From NCBI RefSeq assembly GCF_009901955.1, contig NZ_WUTS01000001.1, positions 2,348,877-2,412,876 on the forward strand: 64,000 nucleotides of DNA. Direction: 5' to 3'. The notes below the pieces were generated by a model. That model saw only the letters and a program-made list of their open reading frames with translations, was not told where the DNA came from and ran no database searches. Below, in pieces: positions 1 to 8,411 of this stretch (position 1 is its first letter; every line of letters begins with the position of its first letter). The translations under genes were made by a program, and so were the position numbers. This stretch comes from Halomonas icarae (GTDB lineage: Bacteria; Pseudomonadota; Gammaproteobacteria; Pseudomonadales; Halomonadaceae).

Positions 1-272
1 TTCACCAGATCGATTATCCAGTGGCTGACTCCCACCCCCAGGGCGCCGCCGAGTGCTCCTGCCGGCCCCGGCGCGTCGGGCAGCAACAGGGTCGCGACAA
101 GCAGCACCAGGGCGGTGAGTCCCCCATGCACGGCACCGTGATAGTAGAGATGGCGTGAGCGGTGGCGTAGCCGAAAACGCTCTTCGACCCAGTGGCGTGG
201 CTGCAGCAGGAAGTCGCCGACCAGATGGGCGAGCACCAGGCCCAGCAGCAGCGAGAGTTCGTTCGGTGTCAT
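1..272 (-). CDS. DUF3307 family membrane protein (partial)
   Basis: The first 90 codons of a membrane protein run off the left edge. The N-terminus (MTPNELSLLLGLVLAHLVGD, then FLLQPRHWVEE) has the AH-x-x-GDF-x-LQ start typical of DUF3307 proteins, and further hydrophobic stretches with a histidine-rich loop follow. The ATG lies 2 bases past the stop of the SatD-like gene, so the two are very probably co-transcribed. DUF3307 genes are known companions of satD-like genes. The molecular function is not established. Confidence 0.75.
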   Translation of the reverse strand, partial: MTPNELSLLLGLVLAHLVGDFLLQPRHWVEERFRLRHRSRHLYYHGAVHGGLTALVLLVATLLLPDAPGPAGALGGALGVGVSHWIIDLV

Positions 273-274
273 GG

Positions 275-937
275 TCAGCCAGCGTCCTTGTCGGCCAGGC
301 GGGTCTCGAGATAGGCGAGGGTATCGCTGAGCAGTGGCCAGCGTGCCGCCTTCAGGCGTTTGTAGACGCTGGGCTGGCTGATGCCGAGATGCGTCGCCAT
401 GGCTTGCTGGGACAGGGTCCGCTCGAGGCTCAGCTGGACCACCTCCGCCGAATAGGGGGACCAGCCAGCGAGCAGGTCATCGAGAAAGCGCATCAGCAAC
501 GCCAGGCTGCCATCGTCAGGGTCGTCGAGCAGTGTCAGCGCGAGATGTTCGCTGCCCTCTCCCAGGCGATCCAGTCGGTGCCCCGAGGCGACGAAGGGGG
601 CGTCATCGGCTTCGGCGATGCGCAGGTCGGCGTGCCATCTGGCCGGCCCCACGGCCACCGCGATACGGGCATCCCAACGTTGGTCGGGTTCGGAGTGTTC
701 GATCAGCGCCGCACGCAGGGCGATGGCCGCCGTCATGGCATGCCGAGCCCGGGGCAGGGCGATCTGGAAGCCATCGCCGCGAAAGCGCTCGGCATGACCC
801 TGTTGTTGCCTGGCCAGGCGCTGCAGGCTGTCATCCAGGAGGCGATAGAGGCGACGGCGGTCGCTCACCTTGCGTGAGTCGACCACGTCGCCGGTCAGTA
901 CGGCGATGCGTTGGGTCGGGGTGGTCTTCTCGAACAC
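275..937 (-). CDS. SatD-like putative regulator
   Basis: 220 residues, GTG start behind an AAGGAG ribosome site 7 bases upstream. The N-terminus contains AVLTGDVVDSRKV, the signature of the SatD family, which was named in Streptococcus acid adaptation. Residues about 172-200 (LSQQAMATHLGISQPSVYKR) look like a helix-turn-helix of the sigma region 4 type, so the protein probably binds DNA. Three 18-bp palindromes just upstream (967-1042) are good candidates for its own operator. It is followed after 2 bases by the DUF3307 gene. The family is clear from the sequence; autoregulation is inference. Confidence 0.75.
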   Translation of the reverse strand: MFEKTTPTQRIAVLTGDVVDSRKVSDRRRLYRLLDDSLQRLARQQQGHAERFRGDGFQIALPRARHAMTAAIALRAALIEHSEPDQRWDARIAVAVGPARWHADLRIAEADDAPFVASGHRLDRLGEGSEHLALTLLDDPDDGSLALLMRFLDDLLAGWSPYSAEVVQLSLERTLSQQAMATHLGISQPSVYKRLKAARWPLLSDTLAYLETRLADKDAG

Positions 938-966
938 GCAGTCACTCCTTGAGCCTGCGTCTCAGT

Positions 967-1042
967 ATAGCCGCCTGTGGCTATGTCGCCAGTTTATAGC
1001 CTTTAAAGGCTATTAAATGGGTTTATAGCCCTTATGGGCTAT
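967..1042. promoter_or_regulatory. Three 18-bp palindromes at 29-bp spacing
   Basis: ATAGCC-N6-GGCTAT occurs at 967-984, 996-1013 and 1025-1042. Arms are identical in all three copies and the six central bases differ. Start-to-start spacing is exactly 29 bp both times. The array lies between the satD-like gene (start at 937) and the end of the VWA gene, overlapping that gene's stop codon. Conserved arms with variable centres are what a dimeric repressor operator array looks like; the adjacent HTH protein is the obvious candidate ligand. Confidence 0.7.
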
Positions 1043-2229
1043 TTGTTCAGGGTTCGCATGGCGCTCTCCAGCCCCTCGAGAGTCATGGGGTACATGCGAT
1101 CCTCGACCAGCTGGCGGATCAGCCGGGTGGAGTGGGTAACGTCCCAGGTGTGACGTGGCATGGGGTTGAGCCATACCAGCCGAGGGAACTTGTCGATCAC
1201 GCGCTTCAGCCACACCGCGCCGGCCTCGTCATTGAAGTGCTCCACGCTGCCGCCGGGATGGGTGATCTCGTAGGGCGACATGGCCGCATCGCCGACGATC
1301 ACCACCTGATAGTCATCGCCATAGGTGTGCAGCAACTCCATGGTCGGGAGGCGTTCGGCATGACGGCGAGTCTGGGTGCCGGCACTGCTGCGCCACACCC
1401 CCTCGTAGATGCAGTTATGGAAGTAGTAGGCTTCCAGGTGCTTGAACTCCGAACGGGCCGCCGAGAACAGCTCCTCGCAGGTGCGGACATGGTCGTCCAT
1501 GGAGCCGCCCACATCGAGCAGCAGCAACACCTTCACCGCGTTATGGCGCTCGGGGCGCATCTGCACATTGAGCAGGCCGGCATCCCGCGCGGTTTCGCGA
1601 ATGGTGGCATCGACATCGAACTCCTCCGCGGCCCCCTGGCGCGCGAACTTCCTGAGCCGGCGCAGCGCCATCTTGGTGTTGCGCGTGCCAAGCTCCAGGG
1701 AGTCGTCATAGTCGCGAAAGCGGCGCTCATCCCACACCTTGGCCGCACGCCGGTGGCGAGAGCCATCCTGGCCGATGCGAATTCCCTCCGGGTTATAGCC
1801 GTAGGCACCGAAGGGGCTGGTGCCGCCGGTACCGATCCACTTGTTACCGCCCGCATGGCGCTCCTGCTGCTCCTCGAGACGCTTCTTGAAGGTCTCGATC
1901 AGCTGCTCGAGGCCGCCCAGAGATTCGATTTGGGCCTTCTCCTCATCGGAGAGCTGCTTCTCGAACTCGCGGCGCAGCCAGTCATCGGGGATCAGCGCCT
2001 CGATGGCGGCGTCGAGGTTCTCGAGTCCTTCGAACCAGGCGGCGAAGGCCCGATCGAAGCGGTCGAAGTGGCGCTCATCCTTGACCATCACGGTGCGGGC
2101 AATCTGGTAGAACGCCTCCATGTCGGCGAAGACCACGCCGCGTTCCACCACCGCATGGAGGTCGAGCAATTCGCGCAGCGATACCGGGACGCCGGCACGC
2201 TTGAGGGTCTCGAACAGGCCGATAAACAT
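1039..2229 (-). CDS. VWA domain (CoxE-like) protein
   Basis: 396 residues. The first 200 are charged and helical. A von Willebrand A-type domain begins near residue 232 with LLLLDVGGSMDDH, the metal-binding MIDAS loop (D239, S243), which here has G where the classical DxSxS motif has the first S. It starts 3 bases after the stop of the MoxR ATPase gene. MoxR AAA+ ATPases paired with VWA proteins are thought to act as chaperones that insert metals or remodel protein complexes. The client is unknown; nothing nearby is an obvious target. Confidence 0.85.
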   Translation of the reverse strand: MFIGLFETLKRAGVPVSLRELLDLHAVVERGVVFADMEAFYQIARTVMVKDERHFDRFDRAFAAWFEGLENLDAAIEALIPDDWLRREFEKQLSDEEKAQIESLGGLEQLIETFKKRLEEQQERHAGGNKWIGTGGTSPFGAYGYNPEGIRIGQDGSRHRRAAKVWDERRFRDYDDSLELGTRNTKMALRRLRKFARQGAAEEFDVDATIRETARDAGLLNVQMRPERHNAVKVLLLLDVGGSMDDHVRTCEELFSAARSEFKHLEAYYFHNCIYEGVWRSSAGTQTRRHAERLPTMELLHTYGDDYQVVIVGDAAMSPYEITHPGGSVEHFNDEAGAVWLKRVIDKFPRLVWLNPMPRHTWDVTHSTRLIRQLVEDRMYPMTLEGLESAMRTLNK

Positions 2230-2232
2230 GGT

Positions 2233-3087
2233 TCAGCGCCTCTGGTTGCCCTGGCGGCGCATCATGAAGGCCAACCGCTCCAGTAACTGGGTATCCTGTT
2301 CGTTCTTGACCAGCGCGCCTGCCAGCGGCGGGATCGCCTTGACCGGGTCACGCTGATAGAGCGCCTCGCGGGCCAGCTCGTCGCTCATCAGCAGCTTTAG
2401 CCAGTCGACCAGCTCCGAGGTGGAGGGTTTCTTCTTGAGGCCCGGGGCCTGACGCAGGTCGAAGAACACCTCCAGCGCCTCGCTGACCAGCTTCGGGGCG
2501 ATGTCCGGAAAGTGCACATCGACGATCGCCTGCATGGTGTCGCGGTCGGGAAACTCGATGTAGTGGAAGAAGCAGCGGCGCAGGAAGGCGTCGGGCAGCT
2601 CCTTCTCGTTGTTGGAGGTGATGATGATGATCGGGCGGTGGCGGGCGGTGATGGTCTCGCCGGTCTCGTAGACATGGAACTCCATGCGATCCAGCTCCTG
2701 GAGCAGATCGTTGGGGAACTCGATATCCGCCTTGTCGATCTCGTCAATCAGCAGTACCACCCGCCTGTCGGCGGTAAAGGCGTCCCACAGCTTGCCGGGC
2801 TTGATGTAGTTGGCGACGTTCTCCACGCCCTCGACGCCCAGCTGGGAGTCACGCAGGCGGCTTACCGCATCGTACTCGTAGAGCCCCTGGGCGGCCTTGG
2901 TGGATGACTTGATATGCCAGGTGTGAAGTTCGGTGCCCAGCGAGGCCGCCAGCTCCTCGGCGAGCAGAGTCTTGCCGGTGCCGGGCTCGCCCTTGATCAG
3001 CAGCGGACGCTCCAGGGTCACGGCGGCGTTGACCGCCTGCTTGAGGGCCTCGGTAGCTACATAGGTGGAAGTGGAATCAAACGCCAT
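2233..3087 (-). CDS. MoxR family AAA+ ATPase
   Basis: 284 residues. Walker A is GEPGTGKT (33-40), Walker B VVLLIDEIDKAD (110-121), and a sensor-1-like TSNN motif follows at about residue 153. These are features of the MoxR branch of AAA+ ATPases. The ATG is preceded by GAGG at good spacing. It is translated just ahead of the VWA gene, forming the usual MoxR-VWA pair. Expected role: ATP-driven chaperone in the cytoplasm. The substrate cannot be told from the sequence. Confidence 0.88.
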   Translation of the reverse strand: MAFDSTSTYVATEALKQAVNAAVTLERPLLIKGEPGTGKTLLAEELAASLGTELHTWHIKSSTKAAQGLYEYDAVSRLRDSQLGVEGVENVANYIKPGKLWDAFTADRRVVLLIDEIDKADIEFPNDLLQELDRMEFHVYETGETITARHRPIIIITSNNEKELPDAFLRRCFFHYIEFPDRDTMQAIVDVHFPDIAPKLVSEALEVFFDLRQAPGLKKKPSTSELVDWLKLLMSDELAREALYQRDPVKAIPPLAGALVKNEQDTQLLERLAFMMRRQGNQRR

Positions 3088-3273
3088 GCGTCATGCCTCG
3101 GCTTGTCATCAGAGGGGTGAAGGGATCAAACAAGTGTACGGAAGGGCGCCAGCAGGGACAAACCTCAGCACGGTTATGCAAGAAGGATTACCAAGTTAAC
3201 AGCCAGGCCAGGGTTTCATGGTTTATCTGTAGACTTGTGAAAGGGTGGCCCAGGAATCTTCAAGGGAGGAAAC

Positions 3274-3594
3274 ATGCTTCGCAACCTCTATGCATCACTT
3301 CCCGATAAGCTGGAAGAAGAGCAGTTCGATGAGCTGGCCGCCGGCCAGGGGGTGCGCATCGAGCGCATCATCTCGCGCGGCCACAGTTCGCCTAAAGAGG
3401 GCTGGTACGATCAGCCCCGGCACGAGTGGGTAGCGGTGCTGCAGGGGCGTGCGGTACTGGCCTTCGTGACGGGCGAGGAGCGAGAGCTCGGCCCGGGCGA
3501 TCATCTGGTGATTCCGGCACACTGCCGACACCGCGTGGCGTGGTCGGATCCGGAGCAGACGACCATCTGGCTGGCGGTGCACTATAACGGATAG
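3274..3594 (+). CDS. Small cupin-domain protein
   Basis: 106 residues behind a strong GGGAGGA ribosome site. It contains a single cupin barrel: the first motif is near HEWVAVLQG (about 50-58), and the second is ELGPGDHLVIPAHCRHRV (about 71-88). The spaced H/E residues are consistent with a metal site. Such stand-alone cupins include small-molecule-binding proteins and dioxygenase-like enzymes; the substrate cannot be assigned. It is monocistronic or lies upstream of the phosphoesterase gene 81 bases downstream on the same strand. Confidence 0.75.
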   Translation: MLRNLYASLPDKLEEEQFDELAAGQGVRIERIISRGHSSPKEGWYDQPRHEWVAVLQGRAVLAFVTGEERELGPGDHLVIPAHCRHRVAWSDPEQTTIWLAVHYNG

Positions 3595-3675
3595 CCTTCG
3601 TCTGGGCACATGGCCTTCGCGTGGAGCCTGTATCAAACTGTGTCGTAAATGGCGTGCTACAAAGGGGTCTGAACC

Positions 3676-4452
3676 ATGCGCTTGAGGGTACTCTCCGATC
3701 TGCACCTCGAGTGCTTCGATGAATGGCGAGAGCTGCCGGATGTGGAGTGTGACGTGGTGATTCTGGCCGGAGATATCTCGCGCGGGACTCGAGGGCTCGA
3801 GTGGGCGGCCGAGCGCTTCGCCGGCATACCGACTCTCTATGTCCCCGGCAACCATGAGTTCTATCGTAGCAGTATGCCGGTTCTACGCCGGGAGCTGGCC
3901 GACGAGGCAGCCAGGCTCGGCATCCACCTGCTCGACAACCGCTCACTGACCCTGGGCGGCGTGCGCTTCCACGGCACTACCCTGTGGACCGACTTCGACC
4001 TCTATGCCGGCGAGCCCGATCACGACCCGGCGCTTACCGAAGAGAGGGTACTGGCCTTTATGCCGGACTTTCGCATCGTCGAGCAGCCGGACGCAGTGGT
4101 GTTCACCCCGGCGGAGAGCCGTCGTCTGCATGCCAAGGCGAGGAGCTGGCTGGAGTCCGCGCTCGCCGAGCCCTTCGGCGGCCCCCGGGTGGTGATCAGC
4201 CACCATGCGCCGCTGGCCGAGTGCATCCCGTCCGGCTATCGGGGCGATGCGGCCTCGCCGGCCTTCGCGTCTCATCTGCCCGAGCTGATGGGGCGCATGG
4301 ACCTCTGGATCCACGGCCACGTCCACGAGCCGGTCGATGTCGAAATCGCGGGGACCCGCGTTATCGCCAACCCCGGTGGTTACCCGGGAGAGTTCGATCC
4401 CCCGCTCTTTACTCCCGACCTGGTCGTTGCGGTGCCGGGGCCATCAAGCTGA
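3676..4452 (+). CDS. Calcineurin-type metallophosphoesterase
   Basis: 258 residues with all motifs of the metallophosphoesterase fold: SDLHLE (7-12), AGDISRG, PGNHEFY, SHHAP and IHGHVHEP. These supply the two-metal site ligands (D, H, D, N, H, H, H), so it should be an active cytoplasmic hydrolase of a phosphomonoester or phosphodiester. The physiological substrate is unknown. It faces the ABC transporter gene with a 6-base gap between stop codons, and I see no terminator hairpin there. Confidence 0.85.
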   Translation: MRLRVLSDLHLECFDEWRELPDVECDVVILAGDISRGTRGLEWAAERFAGIPTLYVPGNHEFYRSSMPVLRRELADEAARLGIHLLDNRSLTLGGVRFHGTTLWTDFDLYAGEPDHDPALTEERVLAFMPDFRIVEQPDAVVFTPAESRRLHAKARSWLESALAEPFGGPRVVISHHAPLAECIPSGYRGDAASPAFASHLPELMGRMDLWIHGHVHEPVDVEIAGTRVIANPGGYPGEFDPPLFTPDLVVAVPGPSS

Positions 4453-4458
4453 TGCACA

Positions 4459-6234
4459 TCACCCCTGTGCTGCCTGCCGCCCGAACTGCAGCTCGGCCAG
4501 GCGGCGGTAGAGCGGGCTCGTGTCGAGCAGCTGGTCATGGCTGCCGGCGGCCACCAGGCGTCCCTCGTCGATCACCAGGAGGCGGTCGGCGGCGGCCACC
4601 GTGGCCAGGCGATGAGCGATCACCAGGCTGGTGCGTCCCACCATCAGCCGGTCCAGGGCCTGCTGTACCAGGCGCTCGCTCTCGGCATCCAGGGCGCTGG
4701 TCGCCTCGTCCAGCAACAGCACTCGGGGATCCTTGAGCAGCGCCCGGGCAATCGCCAGGCGCTGGCGCTGGCCGCCGGAGAGTTGTACGCCCCCGGGGCC
4801 CAAGGGGGTATCGAAGCCCCTGGGTAGCGCCTCGATAAAGGCCAGCGCGTTGGCCGCTTCGGCGGCCCTGCGCAGTGCATCGGTCGAGGCATCGAAGTCG
4901 CCGTAACGCAGGTTGTCGGCCACGCTGCCGGTGAACAGCACCGGCTCCTGAGCCACCAGGCCCAGGGCCGAGCGCAGCTCGAAGGGGGCCAGGTCGCGAA
5001 GGTCGATGCCGTCGAGGCGCAGGGTGCCGCTGTCCGGATCATGGAAACGCAGCAGAAGCGCGAGCAGGGTGCTCTTGCCGGCGCCCGAGGGGCCGACCAG
5101 CGCCACCCGCTCGCCCGGGCGGATGGTCAAGTCGATGGCCTCAAGCGCCGGGGTCTTCCGGCCCGGATAGGTGAAGCTTACTCCCTCCAGGCGGATCTCG
5201 CCGGCGAGTGGCCGAGGCAGAGGGATCGGCCGGCTAGGTGGTGCGATGCCAGGGCGGGTGTCGAGCAGCTCCAGCAGGCGCTCGGCGGCCCCCGCGGCGC
5301 GCTGCACATCGCCGGCCACCTCGGCAAGTGTGGCCACGGCGCCGGCCGCCAGCACGGCATAGAAGACGAAGGCCGAGAGCTCACCGGCGCTGATCTCGCC
5401 GGCGAGTACCGCCAGCCCGCCCTGCCACAGCATGATGCCCACCCCCGCGAAGACCACCAGCATGGCGACGCCGGTCAGCCAGGCGCGCTGGCGGGTACGC
5501 GCGATGGCGCTGGCGAAGGCCTCTTCGACGCGCCCGGCATAGTCGCGCCGATCGAGCCGCTCATGGGTGAAGGCCTGGATGGTGCGGATGCCGGAGAGCG
5601 CCTCGTCGGCATAACGGCCGAGCTCCGCCACCCGGTCCTGGCTGGCCCGCGAGAGCCCCCGCACCCGCCTGCCGAACCATAGAATCGGCAGCACCGTGGC
5701 CGGAATGCCCAGCAGCACGATGGCCGACAGCCATGGCTGGGTCGCCAGCATCAGCAGGACTGCACCGATCAACATCACCAGGTTGCGCAGGGCCAGGGAG
5801 ATCGAGGAGCCGAACAGGCTCTGCAGCACGCTGGTATCGGCGGTGAGTCGCGAGGTGATCTCGCCGGCGGCCTGGTCGGGCGCCTGGGCACTCTCGAAGA
5901 AGCCGGGCTCCAGGGTCAATAGATGATCGAAGACCCGGCGGCGCAGGTCCGCGGCCAGCCGCTCGCCGATCCAGGATACCAGGTAGTAGCGTAGTGCCGA
6001 GGCCATCGCCAGCACCGTGACCACGACCAGCATCATGCCCAGGGTGCGCCCCAGGGCGGCGCTGTCGGCGTCCATGAAGCCGCGGTCGATCACCAGGCGC
6101 AGCCCCTGGCCCAGCAGCAGCACGCTGCCCGAGGCCATCAGCAGGGCCAGGGCGGCCAGCGCCAGGCGCCCTCGATAGGGGGCCAGCAGGCTCAGCAGAC
6201 GCAGCAGTATGCGAGGATCGGGGCGTGACGACAT
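4459..6234 (-). CDS. ABC exporter half-transporter (MsbA/LmrA type)
   Basis: 591 residues from the ATG at 6234; a GTG directly ahead at 6237 is an alternative. An N-terminal six-helix exporter domain (about 15-320) is followed by an ATPase domain: Walker A GPSGAGKST (about 381-389), signature LSGGQ (about 485), Walker B plus D-loop LLLDEATSALD (about 507-517). This is a fused ABC-B half-transporter that works as a homodimer in the inner membrane. Lipids, drugs or peptides are possible cargo. It starts 10 bases after the nucleoid-protein gene, whose end overlaps its ribosome site. Confidence 0.88.
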   Translation of the reverse strand: MSSRPDPRILLRLLSLLAPYRGRLALAALALLMASGSVLLLGQGLRLVIDRGFMDADSAALGRTLGMMLVVVTVLAMASALRYYLVSWIGERLAADLRRRVFDHLLTLEPGFFESAQAPDQAAGEITSRLTADTSVLQSLFGSSISLALRNLVMLIGAVLLMLATQPWLSAIVLLGIPATVLPILWFGRRVRGLSRASQDRVAELGRYADEALSGIRTIQAFTHERLDRRDYAGRVEEAFASAIARTRQRAWLTGVAMLVVFAGVGIMLWQGGLAVLAGEISAGELSAFVFYAVLAAGAVATLAEVAGDVQRAAGAAERLLELLDTRPGIAPPSRPIPLPRPLAGEIRLEGVSFTYPGRKTPALEAIDLTIRPGERVALVGPSGAGKSTLLALLLRFHDPDSGTLRLDGIDLRDLAPFELRSALGLVAQEPVLFTGSVADNLRYGDFDASTDALRRAAEAANALAFIEALPRGFDTPLGPGGVQLSGGQRQRLAIARALLKDPRVLLLDEATSALDAESERLVQQALDRLMVGRTSLVIAHRLATVAAADRLLVIDEGRLVAAGSHDQLLDTSPLYRRLAELQFGRQAAQG

Positions 6235-6244
6235 CACCGCCTCC

Positions 6245-7255
6245 CTAGCCCTGACCCTTGAGCTGCTCCTTGAGCTGCTTGGGTACCTGCTTGATGATCA
6301 GGCGGTCGCTTGCCTCGTCGTATTCGATGCTGGAGCCCAGCAGGTGGGAGTCGAAGCTGATCGAGACCCCGCCGGCGCGTCCGGTAAAGCGCTTGAACTG
6401 GTTCAGGGTCTTGCGATCCGGTGGGATCTCCGGCGACAGCCCGTAGTCGGCGTTGCGAATATGATCGTAGAAGGCCTTGGGCTGCTGTTCGTCGAGCAGC
6501 CCCGAGAGCTCCTCCAGGGTGATCGGCTCGCCCCGACTGGCCTGCTCGCTGGCATACTCCACCAGGGTCTCGGTCTTCTCGCGGCTGCTCTCTTCGGGCA
6601 GGTCCTCCTGCTCGACATAGTCGCTGAAGGCCTTGAGCAGGGTGCGGGTCTCCCCCGGGGCATCGACGCCCTCCACGGCACCCAGCAGGGCCGCGAAGCC
6701 CTCGGCCAGTGCCTTGCCGCCACGCTCGCGGGTCCAGGAGAGGTACTGTCGGGAGTCGCCGCGCTGCCACTGGCTGATATCGAGCCGGGCGGCCAGGCTC
6801 ATCTGGGTCATATTGAGCTGGCGCGCCGGCGTCGGCTGCAGATCGTCGTCGATGGCGAACCCCTCTCGATGGTGCAGCAGGGCCAGGGTCAGGAAGCGAG
6901 CATCGCCGAAACGCGTGTCCAGCACCATCAGGTCACCGGACACGGAGAGGTGGGCATCCAGCAGCGTGGCGAGGCGGCCGGCGAGGTCTCGTGTCACGGC
7001 AACGAAGTCGCGTTGCTCCTCCAGATAGGCGGTGAGCTCCATCGCCAGCGGTGAGGCGGCATCACTCTCATCATCCTGGCCGCGCTCCGCGAAGTGGCCC
7101 CAGGCCTTGTTCTTGGCATGATAGGCGCGGGTCAGGCCCTCGAGCATGGCCTCCAGGGCCTCCGACTCGGACAGCGGTTCACTTGCCGGCAGTAGACGAG
7201 CCGGGGCGTCACCGCCTTTCTCGATGCGATGCACGATGGCGTTGAGGATGGGCAT
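6245..7255 (-). CDS. Nucleoid-associated protein NdpA/YejK family
   Basis: 336 residues, close to the 335 of E. coli YejK. It begins MPILNAIVHRIEK and has the family's stretch around SISFDSHLLG near the C-terminus. A strong GGGAGG ribosome site precedes the ATG. The family associates with the nucleoid; a defined activity is lacking. The gene is placed directly upstream of, and probably co-transcribed with, the ABC exporter. Confidence 0.85.
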   Translation of the reverse strand: MPILNAIVHRIEKGGDAPARLLPASEPLSESEALEAMLEGLTRAYHAKNKAWGHFAERGQDDESDAASPLAMELTAYLEEQRDFVAVTRDLAGRLATLLDAHLSVSGDLMVLDTRFGDARFLTLALLHHREGFAIDDDLQPTPARQLNMTQMSLAARLDISQWQRGDSRQYLSWTRERGGKALAEGFAALLGAVEGVDAPGETRTLLKAFSDYVEQEDLPEESSREKTETLVEYASEQASRGEPITLEELSGLLDEQQPKAFYDHIRNADYGLSPEIPPDRKTLNQFKRFTGRAGGVSISFDSHLLGSSIEYDEASDRLIIKQVPKQLKEQLKGQG

Positions 7256-7328
7256 GGGACCTCCCGCGATGGTGGACGAGGGCAGGCATGATACCCGCCG
7301 CTGGTCGCCGCCGATAGGCGCGACGGTC

Positions 7329-8411
7329 TCAGCGCTCCTCGAGATAGGCGGTCATCGAACCGGCCAGCAGCAGCGCGATCAGATCCGCCTGACGATGGGT
7401 ATCGGTCTTCTGGAACAGGTTGCGCAGGTGAAAGGCCACGGTAGTAGGAGAGACGCCCATCTGCTCGGCAATCTCCTCGCTGCGCAGGCCCTCCAGCAGT
7501 GCGGTGGCGATTCGTGACTCGGTAGGCGTCAGCCCGAACAGGCTGGCCAGTATCTCCCGAGGCAATGGCGGACGCTGATCCGGCGCCGATAACAGCACCA
7601 CGACACTGGCGTCCTTCCCCGTGGCTTCCGGTGTCTGTCCTAGCGCGCAGATCAGCACCAGCAGGCCGTGTCCGCCTGGCTGATGGGGCAGGCGCAGGGA
7701 GAAGACCGGCTCCTCGCCCTGGCAACTGGCCAGGGTCGCCGCCGCGAGGGTCTCGCGTAATTTTCGGGCCATGGCACCGCGCACGGAGAATGTCCGGTTC
7801 AATCGAAGAACGTCGCTCGCTGCGGCCAATTGCTGCGCTCGCTGATTGATGAAAGTGATCTCGCCCTGGCAATCAAGCAGCACCATGCCCGGTGCCACCA
7901 GATCCAGCACACGGGTGGCGGCCTGAAACGCCTGTTGTGATACTTCCTGGTGCAGCGCGCTCATGGCCTGGCGCAGCTCCTGGAGTTCATGGCTCGACTT
8001 GTCGCGCATGCGTGAGACCTGCCGCAACCGGGCATCGATCGTGGCCAGCAACAGGTCGAAGTCGATAGGTTTGACCAGGTAGTCGTCGGCCCCGAGGCGC
8101 TTGCCTTCGACCACCTCCCGAGGATCCGAAAGGGCGGTGAGAAACACGAAGGGCGTATCGGCCAGGTGTGGCCGCTGTTCGCGCACGGCATCGAGTACCC
8201 CGTAGCCGTTGAGCCCGGGCATATTGATATCGCACAGGATCAGATCCGGAGTACAGGCGTCGACCTGCTGCAGAGTGGCCTCACCATCGGCCGCCTCGAG
8301 CACGGCATATCCCGCTTCTCTGAGCTCATCGCAGATGTCGGCGCGCAGATCTTCCTGATCCTCGGCGCATAGAATCAGCGGTGAACGGTGAGTGATGTCA
8401 TGACTGTTCAT
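7329..8411 (-). CDS. Response regulator: REC, PAS-like and LuxR HTH domains
   Basis: 360 residues from the ATG at 8411, which has GGGAG 8 bases upstream and overlaps the kinase gene by 14 bases. A receiver domain (about 12-130) carries the phospho-acceptor Asp in LILCDINMPG. A coiled linker and a PAS-like segment follow (around DLVAPGMVLLDCQGEITF). The C-terminal LuxR-type HTH begins LTPTESRIATALLEG and contains SPTTVAFHLRNLFQKT. It should be a DNA-binding output for the kinase encoded just upstream. A PAS domain inside a NarL-like regulator is uncommon. Confidence 0.85.
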   Translation of the reverse strand: MNSHDITHRSPLILCAEDQEDLRADICDELREAGYAVLEAADGEATLQQVDACTPDLILCDINMPGLNGYGVLDAVREQRPHLADTPFVFLTALSDPREVVEGKRLGADDYLVKPIDFDLLLATIDARLRQVSRMRDKSSHELQELRQAMSALHQEVSQQAFQAATRVLDLVAPGMVLLDCQGEITFINQRAQQLAAASDVLRLNRTFSVRGAMARKLRETLAAATLASCQGEEPVFSLRLPHQPGGHGLLVLICALGQTPEATGKDASVVVLLSAPDQRPPLPREILASLFGLTPTESRIATALLEGLRSEEIAEQMGVSPTTVAFHLRNLFQKTDTHRQADLIALLLAGSMTAYLEER

